NCBI GenBank assembly: GCA_946186915.1
Contig: CAMHOY010000011.1
Location: forward strand, 1 to 64,000
Reading direction: 5' to 3'
Source: an uncultured Bacteroidales bacterium
GTDB lineage: Bacteria > Bacteroidota > Bacteroidia > Bacteroidales > Paludibacteraceae
Length of the DNA: 64,000 nucleotides
Both the position numbers and the translations under genes were made by a program. Of the stretch, positions 61,501-64,000 are shown piece after piece; within the stretch, counting starts at the first letter, position 1; every line of letters starts with the position of its first letter. The notes under the pieces are model-generated. The model was not told the DNA's origin, made no database searches, and worked only from the letters and a program-made list of their open reading frames with translations.

Positions 61501-62172
61501 TTCCTCAATACGAGAAGCATCTAATACCGCTTCTGCATAGCGTTGCCGCTCATTTGCGTATTCTCTACCTTTATTACCGAAATATCTCTCCCACCATCCT
61601 TTGGGTTCTTCCGGTTCTACATAGTCTTTGCCATAACGAACCTTGTACAACTCGCGGGCTTTTTGTTCATGCACATTGCCGGAGAGTTGCGCTATCTGCT
61701 CATCCAATTGCTCGTCAGTCAAGTTCTCATAACCTTTAGGACGAATGACTTCATCCATCTTCAATTCTCGTCCCTGAATAGGTTGAGTTGTCTGTGAAGT
61801 GACAAACGGCTGATTTGGGTCGTTGGTGACACCTTGATAGGCGTTTTGACGTGCGAGTTCGGCTTGCTCGTCTAACAGACTACCGCCGGACACACCGGCA
61901 GGCTGAGCGGAAGAGGATGGTTGAGTGGAAGAGGACGGTTGAGCGGGTTGCTGTGGTTGCTGCGGGAGGTCGTCCATGATCTCGCCACGGGCTTTACCAC
62001 GGAAAGTCGGCCACTCGGTAAGATTCATACCGTTTTGCGACGCATAGTCATAAAACGAACGTAAGCCCTCATCGGTCTTCGTCTGCTCACGGAACATATC
62101 TTCCGTCAGTCCTTCAGCCAACACACCTTTCTTGCTGGCAATCTTGTACAATTCAGCTATTCTATCTGCCAT
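40549..62172 (-). CDS. 7207-aa giant polyvalent phage protein
   Basis: Single uninterrupted frame of 7208 codons; multiple recognisable domains listed separately. Confidence 0.9.
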   Translation of the reverse strand: MADRIAELYKIASKKGVLAEGLTEDMFREQTKTDEGLRSFYDYASQNGMNLTEWPTFRGKARGEIMDDLPQQPQQPAQPSSSTQPSSSAQPAGVSGGSLLDEQAELARQNAYQGVTNDPNQPFVTSQTTQPIQGRELKMDEVIRPKGYENLTDEQLDEQIAQLSGNVHEQKARELYKVRYGKDYVEPEEPKGWWERYFGNKGREYANERQRYAEAVLDASRIEELDNPGAAKRRNEQVATLKQEKAYRDRQVAMPKLGEEIKDLQKRILSNEKQDGNDMRGAKHLLNQTIDLYNAPSKYGRGSGIANWGQGLADQITDYDTWTAGVTELVRYGNLNGIVNKMNKGGYDTLTKEEQLLLETFLMSTAVQDMRSDLSTGYEIGKGAAESIPFMVEMYLTAGAGAAAKRGLVQLAERKVGKAFAEKLARSLGGTAIRDAAGNLVERGATQTVAGKIGKTFAYDFAQTAAMPSTYSNIYKDRVTEILQGDGNYGFKDLARSFTGQMVETGTERWGGRLIDRGMSKMIPIDATALWGKNKLFGHFVENYINSPIGETGEEVIAAGVNTLRSFNPFYSNVDEKSVSSNQRLRGELGEMLTPEGIGKTFLTILPMSIFGGGANAAINRMAANAVVKDYGQSRQALQGLLQSSGATAEEASRIVSQIEASDSDRAFFDKMSMTYNNLLNKYMSENPNAPIEDVKAYQQQLDQVLGDYTKQAGAYNQMVGDLMEKYEKLSDNEKRTVDSAMEDYMVRAAEEFASKQQPQDRQTQLRQQATEVARQEVSYITHDDGNVYHVGIKGKDGADGYVRFGNLGVQTNADGTINTSGKELVTIKMTDGTVEQVPADELTILDAPQSAQERIEQMTDHYFAQYANNDLFHVGDKVYLKQNGQQSAESSTIVNINDEGIEVEIIGPDNMPNTTIIPHEQAAEALAVAKGEMEDNIVTYTFPEGLPNAGEVRLRQVSDGVYETIAPDQFGNLYTFTEDDLANMGAVRAETAPPVESASNDQSSSPITTGENGNEAPGVAPAYPTDEEGNPAWNQIEVPQAAQILYDTFKQNNAAAISYADDQLKEAEKVQKKAASQKSHSLNIAQRIAEDEQNAAFKAQADAAVKYWQDVKLAIGQIKTAEELAAEQAQRDKLMAAREQNRKTEEGTTANATMVERYNAAPKIIGNAGTTTLPDGRELAGHYVLIAPEGVTASHNATANFQRSEGYPVTADGQSINDRDYTADQEEQQKVTSIAQNFNGNAIKNMPVISDEGMVYNGNGRMMAGQLAAINGTDAAYMESLTKNALMYGFTPEQVASIPHARVAFQLDERLPYSTQSLAIFNEQETQTQSNTGKAAGYARKLTPQAISEVLAAVDGFNTIDAFFNDRKAPFELINRLITEGIIAQRERAEMVNNDKLSDTGRERLSNILFGTAFSNETIRLMGDDAALKNSIMRALPQILDNKSLGEFSLESDINDAIRLLYEVRRAGVPFQSFVRQTVMSEDGEVHTAAENYSPYQLLLAEEMTDGGVDAFRDVLNLYNEQAKTIQGGQVDIFGDLLTQTELKNLILQRYGKEPTETERPSAGRQNDNAPASAPASNEQEKLNPRQVKAIEEAFALYDTGADDNVYTLLQSVRDIAAGNMEVNSIVDELESALDRYGIGDIDERDNAAQELRRRLQSLITATERQITLTDGRTVTPATIKREDFALLGNISPIQRALIAILANKAQHPNWDLSTAGFGNDARGLLFDELPDKKSDLKKVEDIYQQTQEEYLAEPNKTAEYRLAADDVLREIWRRLNYLDSNKWSGGQGAALISRLPDAETPAESTPEERLAQAEAETDTNPTEAQKKAENYKQGHVTLWGLPITIENPKGSIRRGTDANGKKWEQEMHNTYGKIRRTEGVDGDHIDVFIGPNLTSDKVFVVDQRNVDTGEFDEHKCMLGFDSLEEAQNGYLSNYEEGWQGMGTVTEVTMDEFKKWIDSSHRKTKPFAEYKSVKAEGAASTAMAEEPLDPNKPLNSLAEVKKFMDSIGYEGTLSKVLTDDAGKKFVKFQANGAVTPNIYLGDTTPRDIFEQFYLYDNMMEVDIPADIQTELEQQAASAKELRDELWADDREQVKQILSEEGIPFVDVIDSEQGSRIIFTDRKNENGNYIDYMDVSDADQAREDISFIRAKAESYKPASAENLTPLEAAQKRKAAREAAKAEEPKNTIFTDEAYEKAKARMRARLNRLNMGIDPEMVADQIVIAGYHVERGARKFADFARALIADFGDGIRQYARQMYNYLRDIPEGEPFRAEMDDYATVMAFDIDNFDKNAQKSEENAENILRNQNNLVTLQPNEKEYAADGLSVVVNTQDYTTYLTPQAKEVFAKLGQKERKPHKRPELSYISFASRDGVMIPLEVLKSDPAIIEAQAKIDSNSGSLELTQEQIEEYANRLLEGGDIKSERKAFIIIGRPAGGKSSVFAEPLAEQNSARIIDSDDVKPWLDGYDNGDGAGYVQKASDLVMQEALWRAALNGDNVVIPKIGGGSIINELTLPLKELGYTVELYYNEVAPESSYMRAMARFAEKGRYLSLNYLAGIGDKPTKTFNNYSTKDIYGTISELSSQKVQDLRARLARIREMETQLLPERLGRGGRSISTLGISELLESGEPERGRDSQLTGTPLFDHYEWKNNDVPFGTKPKTIKQGDNVNSNNNNGSNEENSGRVPQTPRGISRSAEGQRDRLGEGDSVPSAVALGELLKDKSAEEQHKLASEWAKEHGILVDFPKYASENGLSVFANGNENDNWVDTQANVIYKMNNLMNSADKIANLIERVELYNEIFPETKLSLWGFSSIYGSKRVHPIYTQQFIDNAEHATQEQIDDLMRSKGFEPTGNREGEYSNGQYIVSDALPKNAMRTNSSIVFVIDADVKRAGQGGGGKKTTFEKGQKVKYRNKVDGKLYDATIDSFNADGTYNLLAPNPVFGDVFMGNISEDRISPIEQQQPKEEKTAAREVGTISKSKHTKTGEDIYVVSVLGPRLSDDDFKALKARAKANNGYYSSFAKNRGFIFKDYEDAKKFNNISDEELTTNEVLADTETAIKQAETVAAEAASIERTEPDAGSEESSAEEQSVIEIISPEVEPTEEEITQHQETIDKVDAAIEQVNEQLAVLGYYEADTDDPLAFHESYGYLKSAEAKALKDVDRLAKQLAADLGVEVNKRKKLATANIAPAGGDISFRLPIKDGLELYVHLGINPNRDLYYKPDGIQESYVISDMYWRVENPNANGSPRYLTGNQNYGSLYGPYGQTFPTYEKLLKDIRYYAKDYLPKVETAPAESVSEVLEQAKKRQEANKKKKADKTRIPDSQQVLDLFADAVDEINDGIAQENSTPAIDEQTEPINNEDNGSTEVRNDGERESSAPQGRTAGQPADQNGTLGGSQRQTNEGTQSGGVGSRSEQHRVHDGERGLGTAGQRSTESVEEPVAESERKNTHNFRYDPSDPAPTSNKARYEANLAAIRLLKQLQDEGRQATPEEQRILAKFTGWGGLGEFFKGEPGTTYYVQNGEKSPYQVIKELLTDEEMQAAQLSRNSAYYTPAAIIDELWSVAQHLGFKGGNILEGSAGIGNILSQMPQSISDRSNLQAVEIDSITAGILAQLYPDAQVHAAGFQEVDIPNNSQDLVITNVPFVTGWRVYDKKEKDLSKRFGNIHDFCIAKNVRKLRQGGIGIFITSSGTLDSSKDLRRWLNNEGETDVIAAFRLNRETFGGTSATSDIIVVRKRVNGQKDPRAIDVLDTEVARVATPEPEQIWDRKTNGWVTDTPEEKKLIYNRYFVEHPESMGGEMGFGFEHGDTRWGGTTSGCYPSPAINQSERLQKWVDAIPTTGDVQTVTVRESNNINPGTYEEYHGDLPYGSLVLNSKDEICRVYNGMVVPVDGINPTKVKGHTKAEVLKDYNTLKAAVEELLAEQAKGISDDGLKGLLKKLNRAYDDFVKKYGYLNRNVSLSFLRYDVQWASMAALENVRETIDKNGKKQVEVSKTDVFSKRVVGVQAEPKAENARDGVILSVQQYGNVRPDMIATWLGRPQEEVEKEIIESRLAFRDPQTGNMVVSHEYLSGNVREKLAYAEEHNENGIYDTNIEELRKVIPVDIPAHLIEFNIGSTWIPVELYHKYLKEKFGVENLRLVHVGSAWISNEQSYGGYALRNEKNRAEGVYSEKLMEQVYGHQLMIAAMNNVPVVVSKTEKHRDGTTETITDKAATAACSDKISQIKDDFVEWARGKMQEDSDLAERVQKIYNERFNAIVPMLSVDKAFLSPHLPGQNHKYTLYDHQQQAVVRATTQPVMLAHEVGTGKTITLISSAMEMRRLGTAKKPMIVVQNATTPQFVKEAKDLYPNAKILTVSERDRTKEGRQEFYAKIKYNDWDLIIVPQSVFDMIPDSESRMRDFIQEKIEEKLHAIEAAKEANVDEKVTKRMERELEALQEDLQNANMSGKRSKSKTEKDAKKDAERIENAKARAEEMLDRRTDEVEDFDDMGIDALLIDEAHNYKHLGFATMMTRGVKGIDPSYSKRAAALYLKCQSVYERCGHRNVVFATGTPISNTAAEIWTFMKYLMPKEVLKDNDIYYFDDFVHNFGKIAEQLEFATNGKFKANNRFAQYGNVPELMRIWLTCADCVLTREVGQVNDKVPEMEGGKAQDIFLPQSPSLIDIMASVRAELERYEQMSGKEKKENSHIPLTMYGVAKRAAIDPRLVDANAADEPLSKTNKAVEETLRSLKETKKYNGTVAIFCDSYRNLQTGFNLFEDIKAKLVKAGVPAAKIAIIRSEMTDAAKQKIFDAVREGEIRVIMGSTQTLGTGVNIQTRLHTLIHMDAPDRPMDYTQRNGRIIRQGNMHRQWNLPVRVLRFGVEDSLDVTSYQRLKTKAGFIDSIMNGKSMIDNNLENRVLEDVEEGIFDNPVAMLSGSQYALLKSQAERDLRKWQARKQQHDIDQILIAKKLKDNAQIIERRRQLIATDEQFLQTLKQTFPTGKVTEYNIDGTICHNAAELKEALKAINAEIQARADKLRKEGYEGSKQNIAVSLQFNGMPFNVNIVLIYNSRWESGQRAITINKEVQYTTPTTDHWLGSPTKVLDKLVEHIEQDYLSGTQATGEINYSRSYIERLQQENELMRQREGKPFEHGAELEKAQALVDEYTEKMQDELAEKEAKYANMSSGRAVTLNEQDDEEEMPEAQITDLDYPQFTNQTEAQQLATAALVEVLNDNTDLDVFLATDEEAEDVLPKTPDASQVEHPMRSTYNTQGVTGETPELSIKVNHNSPYLLKKADGTFVDPVTGEKLGFDHSFNGRGEGSNVHGYGTYVSARDIVGYAKPYSYTDNGRYKGLPDYAHPQTVEEIPIHIMLINAQDHTNLSFDEYQDWCKRHINRMVENYSENSLQGLKFIEKLYNMDYINWDTWGDLVAEYGELKTVEDIKNWMHNFGDKVADGIDRLQEKDFELPRKHHYDVEIPDNNGTNYIEEGEPISEEQMKMIGEQAIKENLYNVARKTKDPLEAFKALMTRNATIGRNVYMELCHKCAPITDSSPKRASEFLNRAGFTGIHYDGRTDGECYVIFNENDAKITDHRQFMRTPNGTLYGWAVGDRIYLTKDGINPNTPIHEYTHLWAKAMMRNNREGWQSIVDIFKGTPFWDEVVNDPNYQGLTTDDAICSEVLARYSGQRGAARMEEWAKEELHEAEQSGSLLRGAKVRQLINRAKQALADFWHWVGTNLFGIKHFDSAEQVADRVLWDMLNQTELGDVTGENAEAMIIGERGAGNLDKVEEATTRLDNLQVARDMETNGKDAKTIKLATGWERGADGKWRYETPKDVQLDVDKMLNDDRVNGRNWRSVYFKLEEVLVNNEEAGKLFEAYPDMKGMEIRLYDDPLDAAYGNYDEKARGYAGLININYHPFGERRPKEEFMPATFIHELQHAIQVREGFAIGGSVGLVAQKRKDVNEVGADLNNTFKRYGYDQMFYSKISDPQLKKEVDRVQEKRKNDRFKWQYMWLATQPKDVQEYLLPFLRDAKEKIAKLEDSLRTIGGKTKLYSYYNDMHNVYRSISGEVEARNMENRMYLIPEERRAKLLSETEDVAREDQIIIREALDGMMSSMISGYTQEKQRTINEWYAAHPRPQYQVGEKLEHYQARLEAWEKEYKQFIASMEQGRSNEAPIGESTPNPRGKDTQTPTGNGIQPHGAAPAFVPGVRPTPMANETPYEYALRLRQYYQLMRDERLVAEYVAEINNQADAAAKVLKKNTIVRGLLDAAKPIENFQEWMKQRGATITDESNAYTDTFLATGRVTEANEQMQRDIIRPLAKQIAKIIAPDAKTGKSRLDGINIVWHNMDVAGTGSKLDGKALTPREIIGVYCQAKDCAEAIEKGLPDRGAKGFLNNLGMSHDDIIAAVESVIPRAELDELWRLINAATHFALNYDYESGRISEDTHTEFYQREFYVPQRGWRERDESGLITEYEPVGKRGNDPYNAALVKAHGRQSLASDPFAYIMSIDASSIVSSENNKIKQKFLQFCLDNEDLGLQTGAFRVKKYWIMNVIDPETGKIKLDEEGNPMMEVSYVAPSAEDLSHDRTIKELIKKKRKEWAKVNQAYLERQSHGELGPQLEAAYKTKLSKIEQAIEDLEQQMHIAWHATNTNITQRTSDEKKQHEVRVLLDGQEYLIEVQDEKLANAINKKFKQHQEQLFNTSQKMRNATRFMSAVLTQYNPEFAASNFARDFQVALATLTAEHPELVGSFLKNFAACQPAVWQYAFNDKVRDRAVFRDSELGRYLQEYFKAGAATGFSYMQDLKSLRQDFDAMVNESNLRRGIKGAVGVFSTLTEVSETAVRFAGYVSARQKGMGINEAAYLSKELTTNFDRAGEVADSGWMSWFSFFRATLNGNIKFLKALKKMPVAYSLIAAAYVAMGMLNQFLNPDDPEDEVWAGDFTRESNFVIGKWRIPTAHFLRMFFAAGVNAAKWMQGEKSFGEATYKTANFASQELLPNYLNLLGNGTEWNSREGKVDFTWEGLLQGVMPSPISPIADVYFNRDFRGVTINREPFAKSQEGTKDILLSKENTLPVYKWLTQAIYEGVGGNMNAKYQSDDPAWRSWLFDTSASSVEHVVEGYMPAGMDMFITFGEAIYDAATGTPTGPDKWPFVRKFYNAYTPERAYMQQYYLLNGRVKEFKRNMDDYRKNDRTKYNILTHSQEYRNYQEAERLVKKQKENPTTADVQALINANKQWIK
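40700..42900 (-). other. LPD38-like / internal-virion-like C-terminal region of the giant protein (approximate limits)
   Basis: MRNATRFMSAVLTQYNPEFAASNFARDFQVALATL...DRAGEVADSGWMSWFSFFRATLNGNIKF. Confidence 0.55.
44449..44463 (-). other. Zincin motif 2 in giant protein
   Basis: FIHELQHAIQ. Confidence 0.6.
45364..45384 (-). other. Zincin motif 1 in giant protein
   Basis: PIHEYTHLWAKAM. Confidence 0.6.
45480..46420 (-). other. ART-PolyVal-like ADP-ribosyltransferase region (approximate limits)
   Basis: FDHSFNGRGEGSNVHGYGTYVSARDIVGYA...FTGIHYDGRTDGECYVIFNENDAKITDH. Confidence 0.55.
47560..49370 (-). other. SNF2-type helicase region (approximate limits)
   Basis: MLAHEVGTGKTITL, LLIDEAHNYK, VFATGTPISNTAAEIW, RNGRIIRQGN. 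Confidence 0.9.
50940..51720 (-). other. N6-adenine DNA methyltransferase-like region (approximate limits)
   Basis: ILAKFTGWGGLGEFF, ILEGSAGIGNIL, LVITNVPFVTGWRVYD. Confidence 0.8.
53510..54040 (-). other. PolyVal-type protein kinase-like region (approximate limits)
   Basis: VDTQANVIYKMNNLMNSADKIANLIERVELYNEIFPETKLSLWGFSS...FVIDADVKRAG. Confidence 0.5.
54480..54910 (-). other. Zeta-toxin-like P-loop kinase region (approximate limits)
   Basis: RKAFIIIGRPAGGKSSVFAEPLAEQNSARIIDSDDVKPWL. Confidence 0.7.
56255..56680 (-). other. InPase-like (polyvalent inorganic-pyrophosphatase-type) region (approximate limits)
   Basis: GHVTLWGLPITIENPKGSIRRG...DGDHIDVFIGPNLTSDKVFVVDQ. Confidence 0.65.
57520..58690 (-). 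other. DdrB/ParB-like region (approximate limits)
   Basis: GRELAGHYVLIAPEGVTASHN...PVISDEGMVYNGNGRMMAGQLAAING. Confidence 0.65.
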
Positions 62173-62183
62173 AATGTAATAAA

Positions 62184-63998
62184 TTATCGTATTTTCGTGT
62201 TTAACATACTTGCTCCGGCGCTCATCTCCATGTAATCAATGCGGGTCTTGCCGGTCACCTGACCCGAGAGGCATACGCGGAAGAAACGTACATCCGTCCG
62301 CTCTACTATACATCCTATATCGCGGAACTTGCCACTCTTGCGGTTATAGCCTAACGGCTTGAACTTCCGTCCGTCATACGAACCTTCCACCACACAAGCG
62401 ATATTCTTGCCCTCTATCGTCTCAAAATAACCTCGTACCACAAATCGGTATGCCTGCTTGAAGCCAATGGAGTCTAACTTAATCACGTTAGACAGGTAGA
62501 AGATCTTATTGTCCGCTTCTTTGCGATGCTCCAGCGATGTATTTGCGTCGCCCTCGTCGTCCACCTTATAGAAATGTCCGTCCGCATCCACGCGATACGA
62601 TGTCGGGTAGTTATTCACATACTGCGAAGCGGTATAATCCCTCCGGCTCCAGTTGCCCTCGCGGTCCAGCACATAGCTGTACGGATAGTTCGGGTTGCTC
62701 ACCATCAACTCACGCATGTTATGGTTATAGTTAATGATAGCCGCCTTGCCCGATGTGCCTTTGTCTTGCAGGTACGTCAGGAAATCCGTTGTGCTGCATA
62801 ACTCCGACGGCAGACCGGCTATCTGCTGCATGGATGCCGTGGCAATCTTACTGTAATCGACACTTCCTGCGTTCCAGAACTGCACCACATCACCTTCCGC
62901 CGGTGCGCCTATCTCCTCTACCTGCTCTCCGGCAATCATCATCAGTCCGCGGTCGGTAGTGAATACGACTCCGGCATCAATAGGTGTGACGGAACGCGGG
63001 TTGTTACATACGTCTCGGGCTAAGATACGTGCATTGGGATAAGCCATCTGCCCGGACGCATCCACATACAACGCATACACACCGTCCTTGCAGAATACAT
63101 ACAGCGGCGCATCACCGGTCTGACCTGTACCAACCGCAATAGTGTTCGACATAAGCGCCAGTATCTCTGCCGAGCCCACTTGATACGTATTCTCCACGGG
63201 AAAGAACATCGGCTGATCCGTCTTGCTTACCTTTAGTCCGTTCGGAAAATACTCCTCCGTGTTCTGCATCTCCGGAAGAGGTTCCGGTTCTGCCGGAGCA
63301 ATTCCTGAGCCGGTGATGCTTATAGGCTTCAGGTCCGGATCAATATAATATGCCATATTTAGATATGGATGCGGCTTCAAGTCAAATTCGAGAGCACGCG
63401 AACTGGCTAAGGAAGCATCATAGCGCACTATCTTGATATGCTTGGCTCTTGCATCCGGATAGGTGATGAGTGGATTAAGGCTCTCCAAGAAGTCCGCACG
63501 GCCGTTAACGGCTGGACTTGTATTGTATGGTTCAATATAACGAACTACTTTCTGATCGCCTTGCGATGTCTCGATGGTCACCTCTGCGAAAGCAAAGTAC
63601 TGACAGCCGGACGGAATAGTCGCAGGGAAGTTATTATCCGTCTTGGGGTATTGCAGATACTCGTCATTGTTACCCACAAGGTTCGGCAGCACACCTTTGA
63701 ACCATGCGCCGTCCTGCACCTTTACGGAATGGTTGTTCAAGTGAAACAGGTCTATCGGGTAGCCAAAGAACGGATAACTCTTGTAGTTCGCTATATGCAA
63801 ACGGTTGTTATACATATAAGACACCTTCGGTAGATACGTCGTTCGAGAAGTAGCCTCAATAGGTAACTGTGGTTGTTCTGTAATATTCTTCAGTATGTTC
63901 TCGTCTTCTTTTGATGATAAATCTACCTTTAGTTGCTCCTTATGCCAATTCAACTCATTGATTTTATACTCTTTGAGCAAAAACATTGGGGAGTGCAT
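62184..63998 (-). CDS. Podoviral stabilisation/tail-tubular-like structural protein (5' end probably beyond window)
   Basis: PNYPYSYVLDREGNWSRRDYTASQYVNN; DVCNNPRSVTPIDAGVVFTTDRGLMMIAG propeller-like pattern. Confidence 0.55.
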   Translation of the reverse strand: MHSPMFLLKEYKINELNWHKEQLKVDLSSKEDENILKNITEQPQLPIEATSRTTYLPKVSYMYNNRLHIANYKSYPFFGYPIDLFHLNNHSVKVQDGAWFKGVLPNLVGNNDEYLQYPKTDNNFPATIPSGCQYFAFAEVTIETSQGDQKVVRYIEPYNTSPAVNGRADFLESLNPLITYPDARAKHIKIVRYDASLASSRALEFDLKPHPYLNMAYYIDPDLKPISITGSGIAPAEPEPLPEMQNTEEYFPNGLKVSKTDQPMFFPVENTYQVGSAEILALMSNTIAVGTGQTGDAPLYVFCKDGVYALYVDASGQMAYPNARILARDVCNNPRSVTPIDAGVVFTTDRGLMMIAGEQVEEIGAPAEGDVVQFWNAGSVDYSKIATASMQQIAGLPSELCSTTDFLTYLQDKGTSGKAAIINYNHNMRELMVSNPNYPYSYVLDREGNWSRRDYTASQYVNNYPTSYRVDADGHFYKVDDEGDANTSLEHRKEADNKIFYLSNVIKLDSIGFKQAYRFVVRGYFETIEGKNIACVVEGSYDGRKFKPLGYNRKSGKFRDIGCIVERTDVRFFRVCLSGQVTGKTRIDYMEMSAGASMLNTKIR

Positions 63999-64000
63999 GA

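Overview
The window has two parts. Positions 1-~18220 are a Bacteroidales-type host chromosome segment: nqrF 3' end; the infC-rpmI-rplT operon; a lipoprotein; a PpiD/SurA-like PPIase; an MFS carrier; pssA; a secreted endonuclease-I-like protein; two IgGFc-binding-like surface proteins flanking a Lys/Ala-rich OmpA protein; a PAP2 phosphatase; and tRNA-Val(TAC). Positions ~18221-64000 are the left part of a podovirus-like prophage integrated at the 3' end of that tRNA. It encodes a tyrosine integrase, portal, endolysin-like peptidase, major-capsid candidate, scaffold candidate, TerL, a 7207-aa polyvalent giant protein and a tail/stabilisation-like protein. The right end lies outside the window. 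The highlights are: (1) a complete diversity-generating retroelement (DGR) on the minus strand with target gene, Avd-like ORF, TR and RT. TR (29362-29499) and VR (30058-30195) align over 138 bp with 11 mismatches, and all 11 are at template adenines. The TR lies in frame inside the 5' end of the RT ORF. (2) A probable phage small RNA at ~23150-23292 (+), with a Bacteroidetes-type promoter, four 10-11 bp helices in a doubly pseudoknotted arrangement, and a U8 tract. (3) The uninterrupted 21.6-kb polyvalent gene, with ParB-like, InPase-like, zeta-like kinase, PolyVal-kinase, methylase, SNF2 helicase, ART-like, zincin and LPD38-like regions. (4) An ordered array of 11-bp-phased repeats between attL and int. 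(5) infC apparently starting with AUA. All family assignments are from reading the protein sequences; no database searches were run.
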